A DNA stretch of 6,645 bases from an uncultured Kiloniellales bacterium (lineage in GTDB: Bacteria > Pseudomonadota > Alphaproteobacteria > Kiloniellales > JAKSDN01). Position 1 is the first letter of the stretch, and the number at the start of each line of letters is the position of its first letter. The DNA lies in NCBI GenBank assembly GCA_937974415.1, contig CALJXB010000092.1:1-6645 (forward strand), read 5' to 3'. The position numbers were made by a program, and so were the translations under genes. The notes under the pieces were generated by a model, which had not been told where the DNA came from, searched no databases, and was given only the letters and a program-made list of their open reading frames with translations. Positions 1-6,644 of the stretch are shown here, in pieces.

Positions 1-555
1 GACCTCCTCGAGCCGCAGGCTGCGCCGCCGCGCCCAGGGATGGCCGCGGTTGACGAAGACCAGCTGGCGGTCGCGGCGGATCGGAAGCGCGTAGATCCGC
101 GGGTCCGGCTCCAGCTCGGCCAGCACCGCGATCTCGCTGCGCCGGGCCAGGAGCGAGTCCCGGACCTCGCCGGAGTTGCCGAAGCTGAAGGCGAGCCGCA
201 CTCCCGGATGGCGTCGGCTGAACGCAGCCAGCAGGGCAATGACATGGGTCGGCGCATCGGCGGCGACCCTGAGCTGCCCGCCGGTCAGGCTGCGAGCGCC
301 GGCCAGCAGCTGCTCGGCCTCGGCTTCGACCGTGGTGAGGCGCCGGGTCACGTTGTGCAGCTGGCGGCCCAGCTCCGTCAGCTCGACGCCGCGTCCGCGG
401 CGCTGGAACAGGCGCACCCCATAGCGCTCCTCCAAGGCCTTCACCTGGCCGGAGAGGGTCGGCTGGGTGACGTTGAGCATCTGCGCCGCGCGGGTATAGC
501 CGCCGGCCGAGGCGACCGCGTGAAACGCCCGGAGATGAGCATATCCTATAGTCAT
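1..555 (-). CDS. LysR-family transcriptional regulator of the phosphonate operon (partial, C-terminus outside window)
   Basis: Reading leftward from ATG 555, an open frame of 185 codons runs off the left edge without a stop. Residues 5-62 form a LysR winged helix-turn-helix: the LRAFHAVASAGGYTRAAQML stretch and a recognition helix around QPTLSGQVKALEERYG, followed by LFQRRGRGVELTELG. A linker helix follows, and from about residue 93 (GGQLRVAAD) the periplasmic-binding-protein-like effector domain begins. LysR proteins are usually about 290-300 residues, so roughly 110 are missing here. The start is fixed by a TAG stop two codons upstream; the only purine-rich stretch, TAGG, lies 2 nt from the ATG and is a poor ribosome site. 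Divergence from phnW-phnX matches the known group of LysR regulators beside aminoethylphosphonate operons (TIGR03339 type). I infer that it activates the operon, with a phosphonate or pathway intermediate as effector. Family call is firm; the specific role comes from context. Confidence 0.9.
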   Translation of the reverse strand, partial: MTIGYAHLRAFHAVASAGGYTRAAQMLNVTQPTLSGQVKALEERYGVRLFQRRGRGVELTELGRQLHNVTRRLTTVEAEAEQLLAGARSLTGGQLRVAADAPTHVIALLAAFSRRHPGVRLAFSFGNSGEVRDSLLARRSEIAVLAELEPDPRIYALPIRRDRQLVFVNRGHPWARRRSLRLEEV

Positions 556-562
556 GGCCTAT

Positions 563-591
563 ATAATATATCACTAACATCGATTTGATAA
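563..591 (-). promoter_or_regulatory. Candidate sigma-70 promoter for the lysR gene
   Basis: On the minus strand, TTATCA (591-586, 4 of 6 to the -35 consensus) and TATTAT (568-563, 5 of 6 to the -10 consensus) are separated by 17 bp. Transcription would begin near 556, immediately at the ATG at 555, which implies a leaderless or nearly leaderless mRNA. Because the region is AT-rich, chance matches are likely, and other -10 registers such as TATATT at 570-565 are possible. Confidence 0.35.
570..584. promoter_or_regulatory. Candidate LysR-type binding site (ATC-N9-GAT, T-N11-A motif)
   Basis: ATC at 570-572 and GAT at 582-584 form an interrupted palindrome of the T-N11-A type that LysR regulators commonly bind. 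It is nested with a second inverted repeat, TATCA (569-573) and TGATA (586-590), separated by 12 bp. The site lies directly upstream of the candidate phnW -35 box, centred about 43 bp before the predicted start of transcription, and overlaps the candidate lysR promoter. It is therefore well placed for activation of phnW and self-repression of lysR. Motif matches are seen; binding is inferred. Confidence 0.4.
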
Positions 592-613
592 ATAGATCTG
601 AGGCCGTCATAAA
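585..613 (+). promoter_or_regulatory. Candidate sigma-70 promoter for phnW-phnX-pbfA
   Basis: TTGATA at 585-590 (5 of 6 to the -35 consensus) and CATAAA at 608-613 (4 of 6 to the -10 consensus) are spaced by 17 bp. This is the only AT-rich tract upstream of the operon. A start near 620 would give a leader of about 68 nt before phnW. The imperfect -10 box is in keeping with a promoter that needs an activator. No similarly convincing promoter is seen in the gaps before phnX or pbfA. Confidence 0.4.
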
Positions 614-687
614 GTCGGGGTCACGGCTGGCCAAACTGGCGTCGCGTTCGGCGGCGCCCGGCGGGCCGAAAAGCGAGGTGCCGGTCC

Positions 688-1857
688 ATGACCAATCCCA
701 ACAGCCCTCCCGACCACCCTCAGGTTTCCTTGTCGCCGACCGGCGATCCCTGGCTGCTGACGCCGGGGCCGCTGACCACCTCCCTCGAGGTGAAGCAGGC
801 GGCGCTGCACGACTACGGCTCGCGCGACAGCCATTTCATCGCCGTCAACCGGCGCATCCGCGAGAATCTGGTGAACATCGTCCATGGCCAGGGCAGTCAT
901 GTCTGCATCCCGCTCCAGGGCAGCGGCACCTTCGTGGTCGAGGCCATGCTCGGCAGCTTCGTGCCCAAGGACGGCAAGGTGCTGGTCCTGGTGAACGGCG
1001 CCTATGGCACGCGCATGGTGAAGATCTGCCGGGTCATGGGCCGCGAGGTCGAGGTGCAGGAGACCCCGGAGGACGTGCCCAACGACCCCGAGACCCTGGA
1101 CCAGGCGCTCGCCGGCGACCCCGGCATCACCCACGTGGCGGCGGTCCTCTGCGAGACCACCTCGGGCATCCTCAATCCCATCGCGGAGCTCGCCCGCATC
1201 ACGGCACGCCACGGCCGCGCCTTCCTGATCGACGCCATGAGCGCCTTCGGCGCCGTGCCGCTCGATGCCCGCGAGGTTCCCTTCGACGCGGTAGTCGCCT
1301 CGTCCAACAAATGCCTTGAGGCGACGCCGGGCGTGGGCTTCTGCCTCGCCCGCAGCGAGGCGCTCGCCAAGACCGAGGGCAATGCCCACTCCCTCAGCCT
1401 CGACCTCTACGACCAGTATGTCTTCATGGAGGGGAGCGGCCAGTGGCGTTTCACGCCGCCGGTCCAGACCCTGCTGTCGTTCGACCGGGCGCTGCAGGAC
1501 CATGCCGCCGAGGGCGGCGTCGCAGGCCGCGGCAGCCGCTACCGGCGCAACTGCCAAATCCTGGTCGACGGCATGCGCCGGCTCGGCTTCCAGACCCTGC
1601 TGCCGGCCGAGCTGCAGGCGCCGATCATCGTCACCTTCCACATGCCGGCCGACCCGCACTTCCGCTTCGAGGACTTCTACGACGGCCTGCGCCGGCGCGG
1701 TTACGTCATCTACCCCGGCAAGCTGACGGTGGCGGAGTCGTTCCGCATCGGCTGCATCGGCCGCCTGGGCGAGGAACAGATGCGCGGCGCGCTGGCCGCC
1801 GTCGAGGACTTGCTCTCCGACATGGCCGTCGAGAGCTGCGCGCCCGCGGCCGCCTGA
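688..1857 (+). CDS. phnW: 2-aminoethylphosphonate--pyruvate transaminase
   Basis: This 389-residue class V, PLP-dependent aminotransferase moves the amino group of 2-aminoethylphosphonate to pyruvate, giving phosphonoacetaldehyde and alanine in the cytoplasm. Family hallmarks are visible in order: LLTPGP at 23-28, the phosphate-binding loop QGSGT at 77-81, IDAMSAFG with the pyridine-nitrogen aspartate D182, the Schiff-base lysine in SSNKCLE (K208), PGVGF just after it, and SFRIGCIG near the C-terminus whose R353 matches the carboxylate/phosphonate-binding arginine of the family. Characterised PhnW is about 367 residues; here the excess is a roughly 15-residue N-terminal extension and a short alanine-rich tail. 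The ATG start has GAGGTG at 675-680, 7 nt upstream. It is the first gene of the operon; its product is the substrate of PhnX, the next gene. A taurine or other small-amine transaminase role is unlikely given phnX next door. Confidence 0.95.
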   Translation: MTNPNSPPDHPQVSLSPTGDPWLLTPGPLTTSLEVKQAALHDYGSRDSHFIAVNRRIRENLVNIVHGQGSHVCIPLQGSGTFVVEAMLGSFVPKDGKVLVLVNGAYGTRMVKICRVMGREVEVQETPEDVPNDPETLDQALAGDPGITHVAAVLCETTSGILNPIAELARITARHGRAFLIDAMSAFGAVPLDAREVPFDAVVASSNKCLEATPGVGFCLARSEALAKTEGNAHSLSLDLYDQYVFMEGSGQWRFTPPVQTLLSFDRALQDHAAEGGVAGRGSRYRRNCQILVDGMRRLGFQTLLPAELQAPIIVTFHMPADPHFRFEDFYDGLRRRGYVIYPGKLTVAESFRIGCIGRLGEEQMRGALAAVEDLLSDMAVESCAPAAA

Positions 1858-1915
1858 GCGCTGGCTAGAGGCAGAGAGTCAACAACGAGACACCCATTCA
1901 AGAGGAGATAGCAAC

Positions 1916-2764
1916 ATGGGCGTGACATCGGATTACGTTTACAGCCGCGGCTACCGCGGCAAGGTCAAGGCACTCATTCTCGACTGGAGCGGCACCACGG
2001 CGGACGCCTACGTGCTGGCCCCGGCCGTCGTCTTCGTCGACGTCTTCAAGAAGCACGGCGTCGAGATCTCCATGGCCGAGGCGCGGGGGCCCATGGGCTT
2101 GCGCAAGGACCTCCACATCAAGGCGCTGACCGAGGTGCCGGAGATCGCCGAGCGCTGGAAGGGTGTGCACGGAAATCATCCCGGCCAGGCCGAGGTGGAC
2201 GCCATGTTCGCCGACTTCGTGCCGATGCAGCTCGAGTGCCTGCGCGAGTACACCGCCCTCCTGCCCGGCGTCGCCGAGACCACCCAGAAGTTGCAGGCCG
2301 AGGGCATCAAGATCGGCAGCTCGACCGGCTTCATCCGCTCCATGGTCGACATCCTCGAGGAGGATGCCAAAAAGCAGGGCTACGTACCCGACGCCTCGGT
2401 CGCCGGCGACGAGGTCGAGCATGGCGCCCGGCCCAAGCCCTTCATGGTCTACAAGAACCTCGACATGCTCGACGTCCACCCGATCCAGTCGGTGGTCAAG
2501 GTCGACGACACGGTTTCCGGCGTCGGAGAGGCGCTCGAGGCCGGCTGCTGGGGCGTCGGCATTGCGCGCTACAGCAACTACATGGACGTGGACAGCATCG
2601 CCCACGAGAAGACCCTGTCGGACGCGGAGATCCAGCGCCGCCTCGCCTTCACCCGCGAGACCCTGCGCAAGGCAGGCTCCCACTACGTCATCGACACCTT
2701 CGACCAGCTGCCGGCGGTGATCGAGGATGTCAACACGCGGCTCGCCCGGGGCGAGAAGCCGTAA
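1916..2764 (+). CDS. phnX: Phosphonoacetaldehyde hydrolase (phosphonatase)
   Basis: This 282-residue HAD-superfamily enzyme cleaves the C-P bond of phosphonoacetaldehyde to acetaldehyde and phosphate, using Mg2+ and a Schiff-base lysine. HAD motif I is LDWSGTTAD with nucleophile D23; the C1 cap holds PMGLRKDLHIK, where K64 aligns with the Schiff-base lysine and M60 and H67 with other catalytic-site residues of Bacillus cereus phosphonatase. Motif II is GSSTGF (S135-T137), the motif III region is GARPKP (R172, K174), and motif IV is KVDDTVSGVGEA with metal-binding D198. The start is secured by AGAGGAG at 1901-1907, 8 nt before the ATG, the strongest ribosome site in the operon. It begins 58 bp after phnW. 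It has WSGT where the well-studied enzymes have WAGT, KDLH where they have K-x-x-H with other residues, and a tail past the HAD core that makes it slightly longer than the B. cereus enzyme. Confidence 0.93.
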   Translation: MGVTSDYVYSRGYRGKVKALILDWSGTTADAYVLAPAVVFVDVFKKHGVEISMAEARGPMGLRKDLHIKALTEVPEIAERWKGVHGNHPGQAEVDAMFADFVPMQLECLREYTALLPGVAETTQKLQAEGIKIGSSTGFIRSMVDILEEDAKKQGYVPDASVAGDEVEHGARPKPFMVYKNLDMLDVHPIQSVVKVDDTVSGVGEALEAGCWGVGIARYSNYMDVDSIAHEKTLSDAEIQRRLAFTRETLRKAGSHYVIDTFDQLPAVIEDVNTRLARGEKP

Positions 2765-2781
2765 GCCATCTGGCTCCGGCC

Positions 2782-4182
2782 ATGACCGAGGCCAATCGAA
2801 GTACGCCCACCAAGCCGGCGCAGGCGGAGGGGGAATCGAACCTCTCCGCCCTGCGTCGGCGCTGGGCCGAACGGTCGGCCCACGACGAAACCGACGCCCT
2901 GCTCGCCGAGGACGCCCGCTATTTCCTGCACCAGTCGGTCTCGACTCCCTGCCTCTCGGCGATCAAGACAGCCGAGGGCATCTGGATCGAGGATCTGGCA
3001 GGCCGGCGCTTCATGGACTTCCACGGCAACTCGGTGCACCACATCGGCTACGGCCATCCGCGCCTGATCGCCGCCATCAAGGATCAGCTCGACGAGCTCT
3101 CCTTCGCGCCGCGGCGCTACGCCTGCGAGCCGGCCGTCGCCTTAGCCCGCAAGCTGGCCGAGGCCTCGCCCGGCGAGCTCTCCAAGGTGCTGTTCGCGAC
3201 CGGCGGCTCGGACGCCATCGAGATCGCCCTCAAGGTCGCGCGAGGCGCCACCGGGCGCTTCAAGACCGTCTCCTTCTGGGACGCCTTTCACGGCGCCGGC
3301 TTCGGGGCCGCGAGCGTCGGCGGCGAGGCGCTGTTCCGCTCCGGTCCCGCGGGGCCGCTGCTGGCCGGCAGCGAGCACGTGCCGGTTTACGACTGCTACC
3401 GCAACCCCTTCGGCTATTCCCACTCTGCCCGCGAACCTCATACCGAGGACTGCGGCAAAGTCTGCGCCGCCCTCATCCGCACGGTCCTGGAGAAGGAGGG
3501 CGACGTGGCGGCGGTGGTCGCCGAGCCCATGCGCGCCGTGCCCTACGTCGCCCCGCCCGGCTTCTGGCCGGCGGTGCGCCAGGCCTGCGACGATCACGGC
3601 ACCTTGCTGATCTTCGACGAGATCCCCACCGGCCTGGGCAAGACCGGCCGGCTCTTCGCCTCGGAGCACGAGGGCGTGGTGCCCGACATCGTGGTACTGG
3701 GCAAGGCGCTCGGCGGCGGCATCCTGCCCATCGCCGCCACCCTCTGCCGGCCCGAGCTGGACGTGGCCGAGGCCTGGGCCCTCGGCCATTACACCCACGA
3801 AAAGAACCCGGTGACCACCCGGGCGGCCCTCACCACCCTCGAGATCATCGGGGACGAAGGCCTGGTCGCTCGGGCCGCGGAGCTGGGCGCGCATGCCCTC
3901 GAACGCCTCAACGCCATGATGGACCGCCACGCGGTCATCGGCGACGTGCGCGGCCGGGGCCTGCTCATGGGCGTCGAGCTGGTCGCCGACCGGGAGACTC
4001 GGGCGCCGGCCAACGACGCGGCGGAGGAGGTCTTCTACCGCTGCCTCGAGCACGGCCTCAGCTTCAAGATCACCATGGGCAACATCCTCACGCTAAGTCC
4101 GCCGCTGACCATCGAGCGGGCCGATCTCGACCGGGCGCTCGATATCCTCGACGAGAGCCTGGGCGAAGTAAAAATTACTTAA
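2782..4182 (+). CDS. pbfA: Class III PLP enzyme, probable (R)-1-hydroxy-2-aminoethylphosphonate ammonia-lyase
   Basis: This 466-residue fold-type I PLP enzyme of the class III aminotransferase family has MDFHGNSVHHIGYGHPR at 78-94, FAPRRY at 108-113, the phosphate-binding turn TGGSDAIE at 140-147, AEP at 247-249, FDEIPTGLGKTGR with pyridine-nitrogen D279, and VLGKALGGG with Schiff-base K308. GHYTHEKNP follows at 335-343. The FHGN-VH, FAPRRY and GHYTHEK blocks resemble, as I recall the family, the PbfA group found with phnW and phnX, which eliminates ammonia from (R)-1-hydroxy-2-aminoethylphosphonate to give phosphonoacetaldehyde. That product would feed PhnX directly. The ATG lies 17 bp after the phnX stop with no clear Shine-Dalgarno, so translation is probably coupled; the frame is open far upstream inside phnX, but family-like sequence starts only after residue 20. 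A true transaminase on an aminophosphonate, or another phospholyase-like activity, is the main alternative. Most automatic annotation would say aspartate aminotransferase family. Confidence 0.72.
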   Translation: MTEANRSTPTKPAQAEGESNLSALRRRWAERSAHDETDALLAEDARYFLHQSVSTPCLSAIKTAEGIWIEDLAGRRFMDFHGNSVHHIGYGHPRLIAAIKDQLDELSFAPRRYACEPAVALARKLAEASPGELSKVLFATGGSDAIEIALKVARGATGRFKTVSFWDAFHGAGFGAASVGGEALFRSGPAGPLLAGSEHVPVYDCYRNPFGYSHSAREPHTEDCGKVCAALIRTVLEKEGDVAAVVAEPMRAVPYVAPPGFWPAVRQACDDHGTLLIFDEIPTGLGKTGRLFASEHEGVVPDIVVLGKALGGGILPIAATLCRPELDVAEAWALGHYTHEKNPVTTRAALTTLEIIGDEGLVARAAELGAHALERLNAMMDRHAVIGDVRGRGLLMGVELVADRETRAPANDAAEEVFYRCLEHGLSFKITMGNILTLSPPLTIERADLDRALDILDESLGEVKIT

Positions 4183-4194
4183 GAATTTATCTTA
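4180..4194. repeat. Short AT-rich inverted repeat spanning both convergent stop codons
   Basis: TAAGA at 4180-4184 and TCTTA at 4190-4194 form a perfect 5-bp inverted repeat with a 5-bp loop. The left arm begins with the TAA stop of the plus-strand class III enzyme and the right arm ends with the complement of the TAA stop of pdeM. The stem is too short and AT-rich to be a terminator by itself. The repeat may partly be a by-product of two convergent TAA codons in an AT-rich junction. Confidence 0.4.
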
Positions 4195-4905
4195 GAAAAC
4201 GAGACTATCTCTCGGAAATCCATAGAGTTTATCTCGGTGCACCAGATGCACTACGAAGTCGGGCCGGAAGAGGCCGCTCACCGCCGGGTCGAGCACGTTG
4301 AGGCCTCCGGTGTAGGCACCGAAGGCGGGCAGCACCAGGCGCCGGCCGTCGCTCACGAAGCAGGGCGCGGAGATGCGCTTGGGCGGCAGGTGGACCGCCG
4401 CCTTGGGGTGCCAGTGGCCGGAGACCTCGCCTGAAATCCCACGGGACTTAGCGGCCCGCTTGCGGGCCTGGTGGCGGAAGGCGAGCGGCGGGTCGATCAG
4501 CTCGGCCTCGATGCGGCCGCCCAAATCGTCCGGCGGCTCGGGGTCGTGATTGCCTTCGATCCAGACCCAGTCGCAAGACGCCGTCAGGCGCCTCAGCCTC
4601 TCGCGGTCTCCGGGTGACAGGCGCCCGCCGGCCTCGCCGTCGTGGAACGAATCGCCCAGACATATGACCCGCTCCGGCCGGTGCTTGGCGATCAGGGCTT
4701 CGAGGCGTTCGAGGGTCGCCCGGGTGTCGTAGGGCGGCAATAGCTGGCCGCGGGCGGCGAAGGCCGAGCCCTTCTCCAGATGCAGATCCGCCACCACCAG
4801 GGTTCGCCGCGTTGGCCAGAGCAGCACCCCCGAGGGGTCGGCGGTCAGGGCCGCGCCGTTCAGGCGGATCTCGGCTGCACCGTTTTTCGCCTTCCCCTGA
4901 CTCAT
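4192..4905 (-). CDS. pdeM: Ligase-associated DNA damage response metallophosphoesterase
   Basis: This 237-residue calcineurin-like phosphoesterase carries the family's metal-binding motifs in order: VADLHLEKG (D40, H42), LGDSFHDG (D85), EGNHD (N119, H120), SGHWHP (H164, H166) and a late GAYTGG near residue 196. The DLHLEK start and short length fit the group encoded with an Lhr-like helicase, an ATP-dependent ligase and a putative exonuclease (TIGR04123 type), thought to act in DNA end processing or repair; the biochemical substrate is not well established. The ATG at 4905 overlaps the helicase stop as ATGA, and GGAG at 4917-4914 lies 8 nt upstream, inside the helicase gene, so the two are translationally coupled. 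The same frame is open much further upstream, but that stretch is an out-of-frame reading of the helicase. It is probably the last gene of a minus-strand operon and ends 9 bp from the convergent phosphonate operon. Confidence 0.92.
   Translation of the reverse strand: MSQGKAKNGAAEIRLNGAALTADPSGVLLWPTRRTLVVADLHLEKGSAFAARGQLLPPYDTRATLERLEALIAKHRPERVICLGDSFHDGEAGGRLSPGDRERLRRLTASCDWVWIEGNHDPEPPDDLGGRIEAELIDPPLAFRHQARKRAAKSRGISGEVSGHWHPKAAVHLPPKRISAPCFVSDGRRLVLPAFGAYTGGLNVLDPAVSGLFRPDFVVHLVHRDKLYGFPRDSLVF
4195..4214 (-). terminator. Weak candidate intrinsic terminator at the end of pdeM
   Basis: Read on the minus strand, CGAGA (4214-4210) and TCTCG (4204-4200) form a 5-bp stem with a 5-nt loop, followed at once by TTTTC (4199-4195) and more AT-rich sequence. 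The hairpin lies inside the last codons of pdeM, just before its stop. The stem is short, so termination may be weak. For plus-strand transcripts no T-run follows the hairpin, so it is not a good terminator for the phosphonate operon. Confidence 0.3.
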
Positions 4906-6644
4906 AGAGGCAGCTCCGCCTGTTCGATCTCTTCCGTGGCCTCGGCGATCAGCGCCTGAGCGCCCTGGTCGAGGAGCTCGTCGAGGGCGCCACCGTAGAC
5001 CTGCTCCTTGCCGATCTCCAGCAAGACCGGCACGGCGAGCGGCGAGACCCGCTCGAGGGCCCGGTGGCGGATCTTGCCCTGCACCCTCTGCAGCATGTCG
5101 GCCAGGCGGCGGATGTCGGTGAGGCCACCCGCCGCGTCGGCCCGGGTGGCGCGCAGCAGCACGTGGTTCGGCTCGTGCTTGCGCAGGACGTCGTAGATCA
5201 GGTCGGCATTGAAGGTGACCTGCCGGCCGCTGTGCTCGCCGCCCGGCCGGCGGCGCTGGATCAGCCCGGCGATCACCGCCACGTTGCGGAAGGTCCGGCG
5301 CAGCATGGAGGACTCGGCCATCCACACCTCCAGGTCGTCTCCCAGCATGTCCTCGGCGAACAGGCTGTCGACGTCCTCGGCCGCCTTGAGGCTCCAGGCC
5401 GCCAGCACGTAGTCGGTGGCGACGAAGCCGAGGGGCCCGAGGCCGGCGCGCTCCATGCGCCGGGTCAGCAGCATGCCGAGGGTCTGATGGGCGTTGCGCC
5501 CCTCGAAGCAATAGGCCACCAGGAACTGCTTGTTGCCGCGCGGAAAGGTCTCTACCAGCAGGCCGTCGGCCGGCGGCAGCACCGAGCGCCAGCGCTGGAT
5601 CCGGAGCCACTCGGCCACGTTCGGCGGCAGGTCGCGCCAGGCCGCCGGGCTCTCCAGCAGGCCGCGCACCCGCTCGGCGAGGTGGGTGCTGAGCGGCAGG
5701 CGCCCGCCCATGTAAGCCGGCACCTTGGGGTCGCCGTCGGCCGCACGGCTTGCCTCGGCGTAGGTCTCGCGCAGGCCCTCGAAGCGCAAGAGCTGGCCGG
5801 CAAAGATGAAGCTGTCGCCGGGCACCAGGGCCTGGACGAAGTATTCCTCCACTTCGCCCAGTACCCGGCCGCGCTTGAGGCGCACCTGGATGGTCGGCGC
5901 CTCGACGATGGTGCCCATGTTCATGCGGTAGCGCCGGGCGTGGGCTTGCGACGCGACCCGGTACTGGCCCTCGTCGTCGCGGGCCAGGCGCCGAAAACGG
6001 TCGTAGGTGCCGAACGCATAGCCGCCGGTCGCGACGAAGTCGAGCACGTCGTCGAACTCCGCGCGAGAAAGCTCGGCGTAGGGTTGGGCGGATTTAACCT
6101 CGGCGTAGAGCCCGTCGGCGGTGAAGGGTCCGCCGCAGGCCATGCCGAGGATATGCTGGGCCAGCACGTCGAGGCCGCCGGGCCGGGGCGGTGCGCCGTC
6201 GAGGGTGCCTTCGCGCACCGCCGCGGTGGCCGCTCGGCACTCCAGCACCTCGAAGCGGTTGGCCGGCACCAGCAGCGCCCGGCTCGGCTGGTCGAGCCGG
6301 TGATTGGCCCGGCCGATCCTCTGCAGCAGCCGGGCCGAGCCCTTGGGCGCGCCGACCTGCACCACCAGGTCGACGGCGCCCCAGTCGATGCCCAGGTCGA
6401 GGGAGGAAGTGGCCACCACGGCCCGCAACTCGCCCCGGGCCATGGCGCTCTCCACCTTGCGGCGCTGCTCGGCCGAGAGGCTGCCGTGATGCAGCGCGAT
6501 GGCGAGGCCGTCGGCATTGAGGCGCCAGAGCTCCTGGAACACGATCTCCGCCTGGGCCCGGGTGTTCACGAATACCAGGGTCGTGCCGGCGGCCCGGATC
6601 TGCTCGTAGACCTCTTCCAGGGCGTGCACCGCCATATGGCCGGA
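4902..6644 (-). CDS. Ligase-associated DEXH-box DNA helicase, Lhr-like (partial, N-terminus outside window)
   Basis: The frame is open to the right edge (580 residues in the window). Family members are roughly 800-850 residues, so about 240, containing the Walker A and DEXH motifs, are missing. Visible from the right edge are the second RecA-like domain with TTLVFVNTR (motif IV region), LHHGSLS, VVATSSLDLGIDWG (motif V) and QRIGRANHR (motif VI arginine fingers). After these come the Lhr-type winged-helix region and the long Lhr C-terminal region with EYFVQALVPGDSFIFAGQ and LVAYCFEGRNAHQTLGMLL. An internal ATG at 6635 is not the true start, because typical helicase sequence (SGH) continues upstream of it. 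It is a 3'-5' ATP-dependent helicase of the ligase-associated DNA damage response group (TIGR04121 type), inferred to work with a ligase, an exonuclease and PdeM. Its stop overlaps the pdeM start by 4 bp. Confidence 0.93.
   Translation of the reverse strand, partial: SGHMAVHALEEVYEQIRAAGTTLVFVNTRAQAEIVFQELWRLNADGLAIALHHGSLSAEQRRKVESAMARGELRAVVATSSLDLGIDWGAVDLVVQVGAPKGSARLLQRIGRANHRLDQPSRALLVPANRFEVLECRAATAAVREGTLDGAPPRPGGLDVLAQHILGMACGGPFTADGLYAEVKSAQPYAELSRAEFDDVLDFVATGGYAFGTYDRFRRLARDDEGQYRVASQAHARRYRMNMGTIVEAPTIQVRLKRGRVLGEVEEYFVQALVPGDSFIFAGQLLRFEGLRETYAEASRAADGDPKVPAYMGGRLPLSTHLAERVRGLLESPAAWRDLPPNVAEWLRIQRWRSVLPPADGLLVETFPRGNKQFLVAYCFEGRNAHQTLGMLLTRRMERAGLGPLGFVATDYVLAAWSLKAAEDVDSLFAEDMLGDDLEVWMAESSMLRRTFRNVAVIAGLIQRRRPGGEHSGRQVTFNADLIYDVLRKHEPNHVLLRATRADAAGGLTDIRRLADMLQRVQGKIRHRALERVSPLAVPVLLEIGKEQVYGGALDELLDQGAQALIAEATEEIEQAELPL

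Noticed and set aside
40..588. A 182-codon plus-strand frame over the regulator
   Set aside because: The opposite strand encodes an unmistakable LysR helix-turn-helix and effector domain; the plus-strand frame has no motif.
556..605. GGCCT (556-560) and AGGCC (601-605) as a large inverted repeat over the intergenic region
   Set aside because: Arms are only 5 bp with 40 bp between them, which is readily expected by chance in GC-rich DNA.
607..1659. A 350-codon open frame antisense to phnW
   Set aside because: It lies opposite a clearly recognisable PhnW, has low-complexity composition rich in Arg, Ala, Gly, His and Asp, and shows no recognisable domain. Long antisense frames are expected in GC-rich genes.
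1898..2683. A 261-codon open frame antisense to phnX
   Set aside because: It mirrors PhnX codons, has biased composition with no motif, and PhnX on the other strand has intact HAD motifs and a strong ribosome site.
2236..2781. Possible N-terminal extension of the class III enzyme, since its frame is open from 2236
   Set aside because: The stretch is an out-of-frame reading of phnX, very rich in Arg, His, Gly and Ala. Family-like sequence starts only after the ATG at 2782.
3142..4053. A 303-codon open frame antisense to the class III enzyme
   Set aside because: It is a shadow of a conserved PLP enzyme with no domain of its own.
4906..5610. Upstream extension of the pdeM frame, to an ATG at 5610
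   Set aside because: It is a proline- and arginine-rich out-of-frame reading of the helicase. The metallophosphoesterase begins at the coupled ATG at 4905.
6633..6635. ATG at 6635 as the start of a short helicase
   Set aside because: Helicase-like codons continue upstream to the window edge, and the first RecA-like domain would be missing; the gene is cut by the window.
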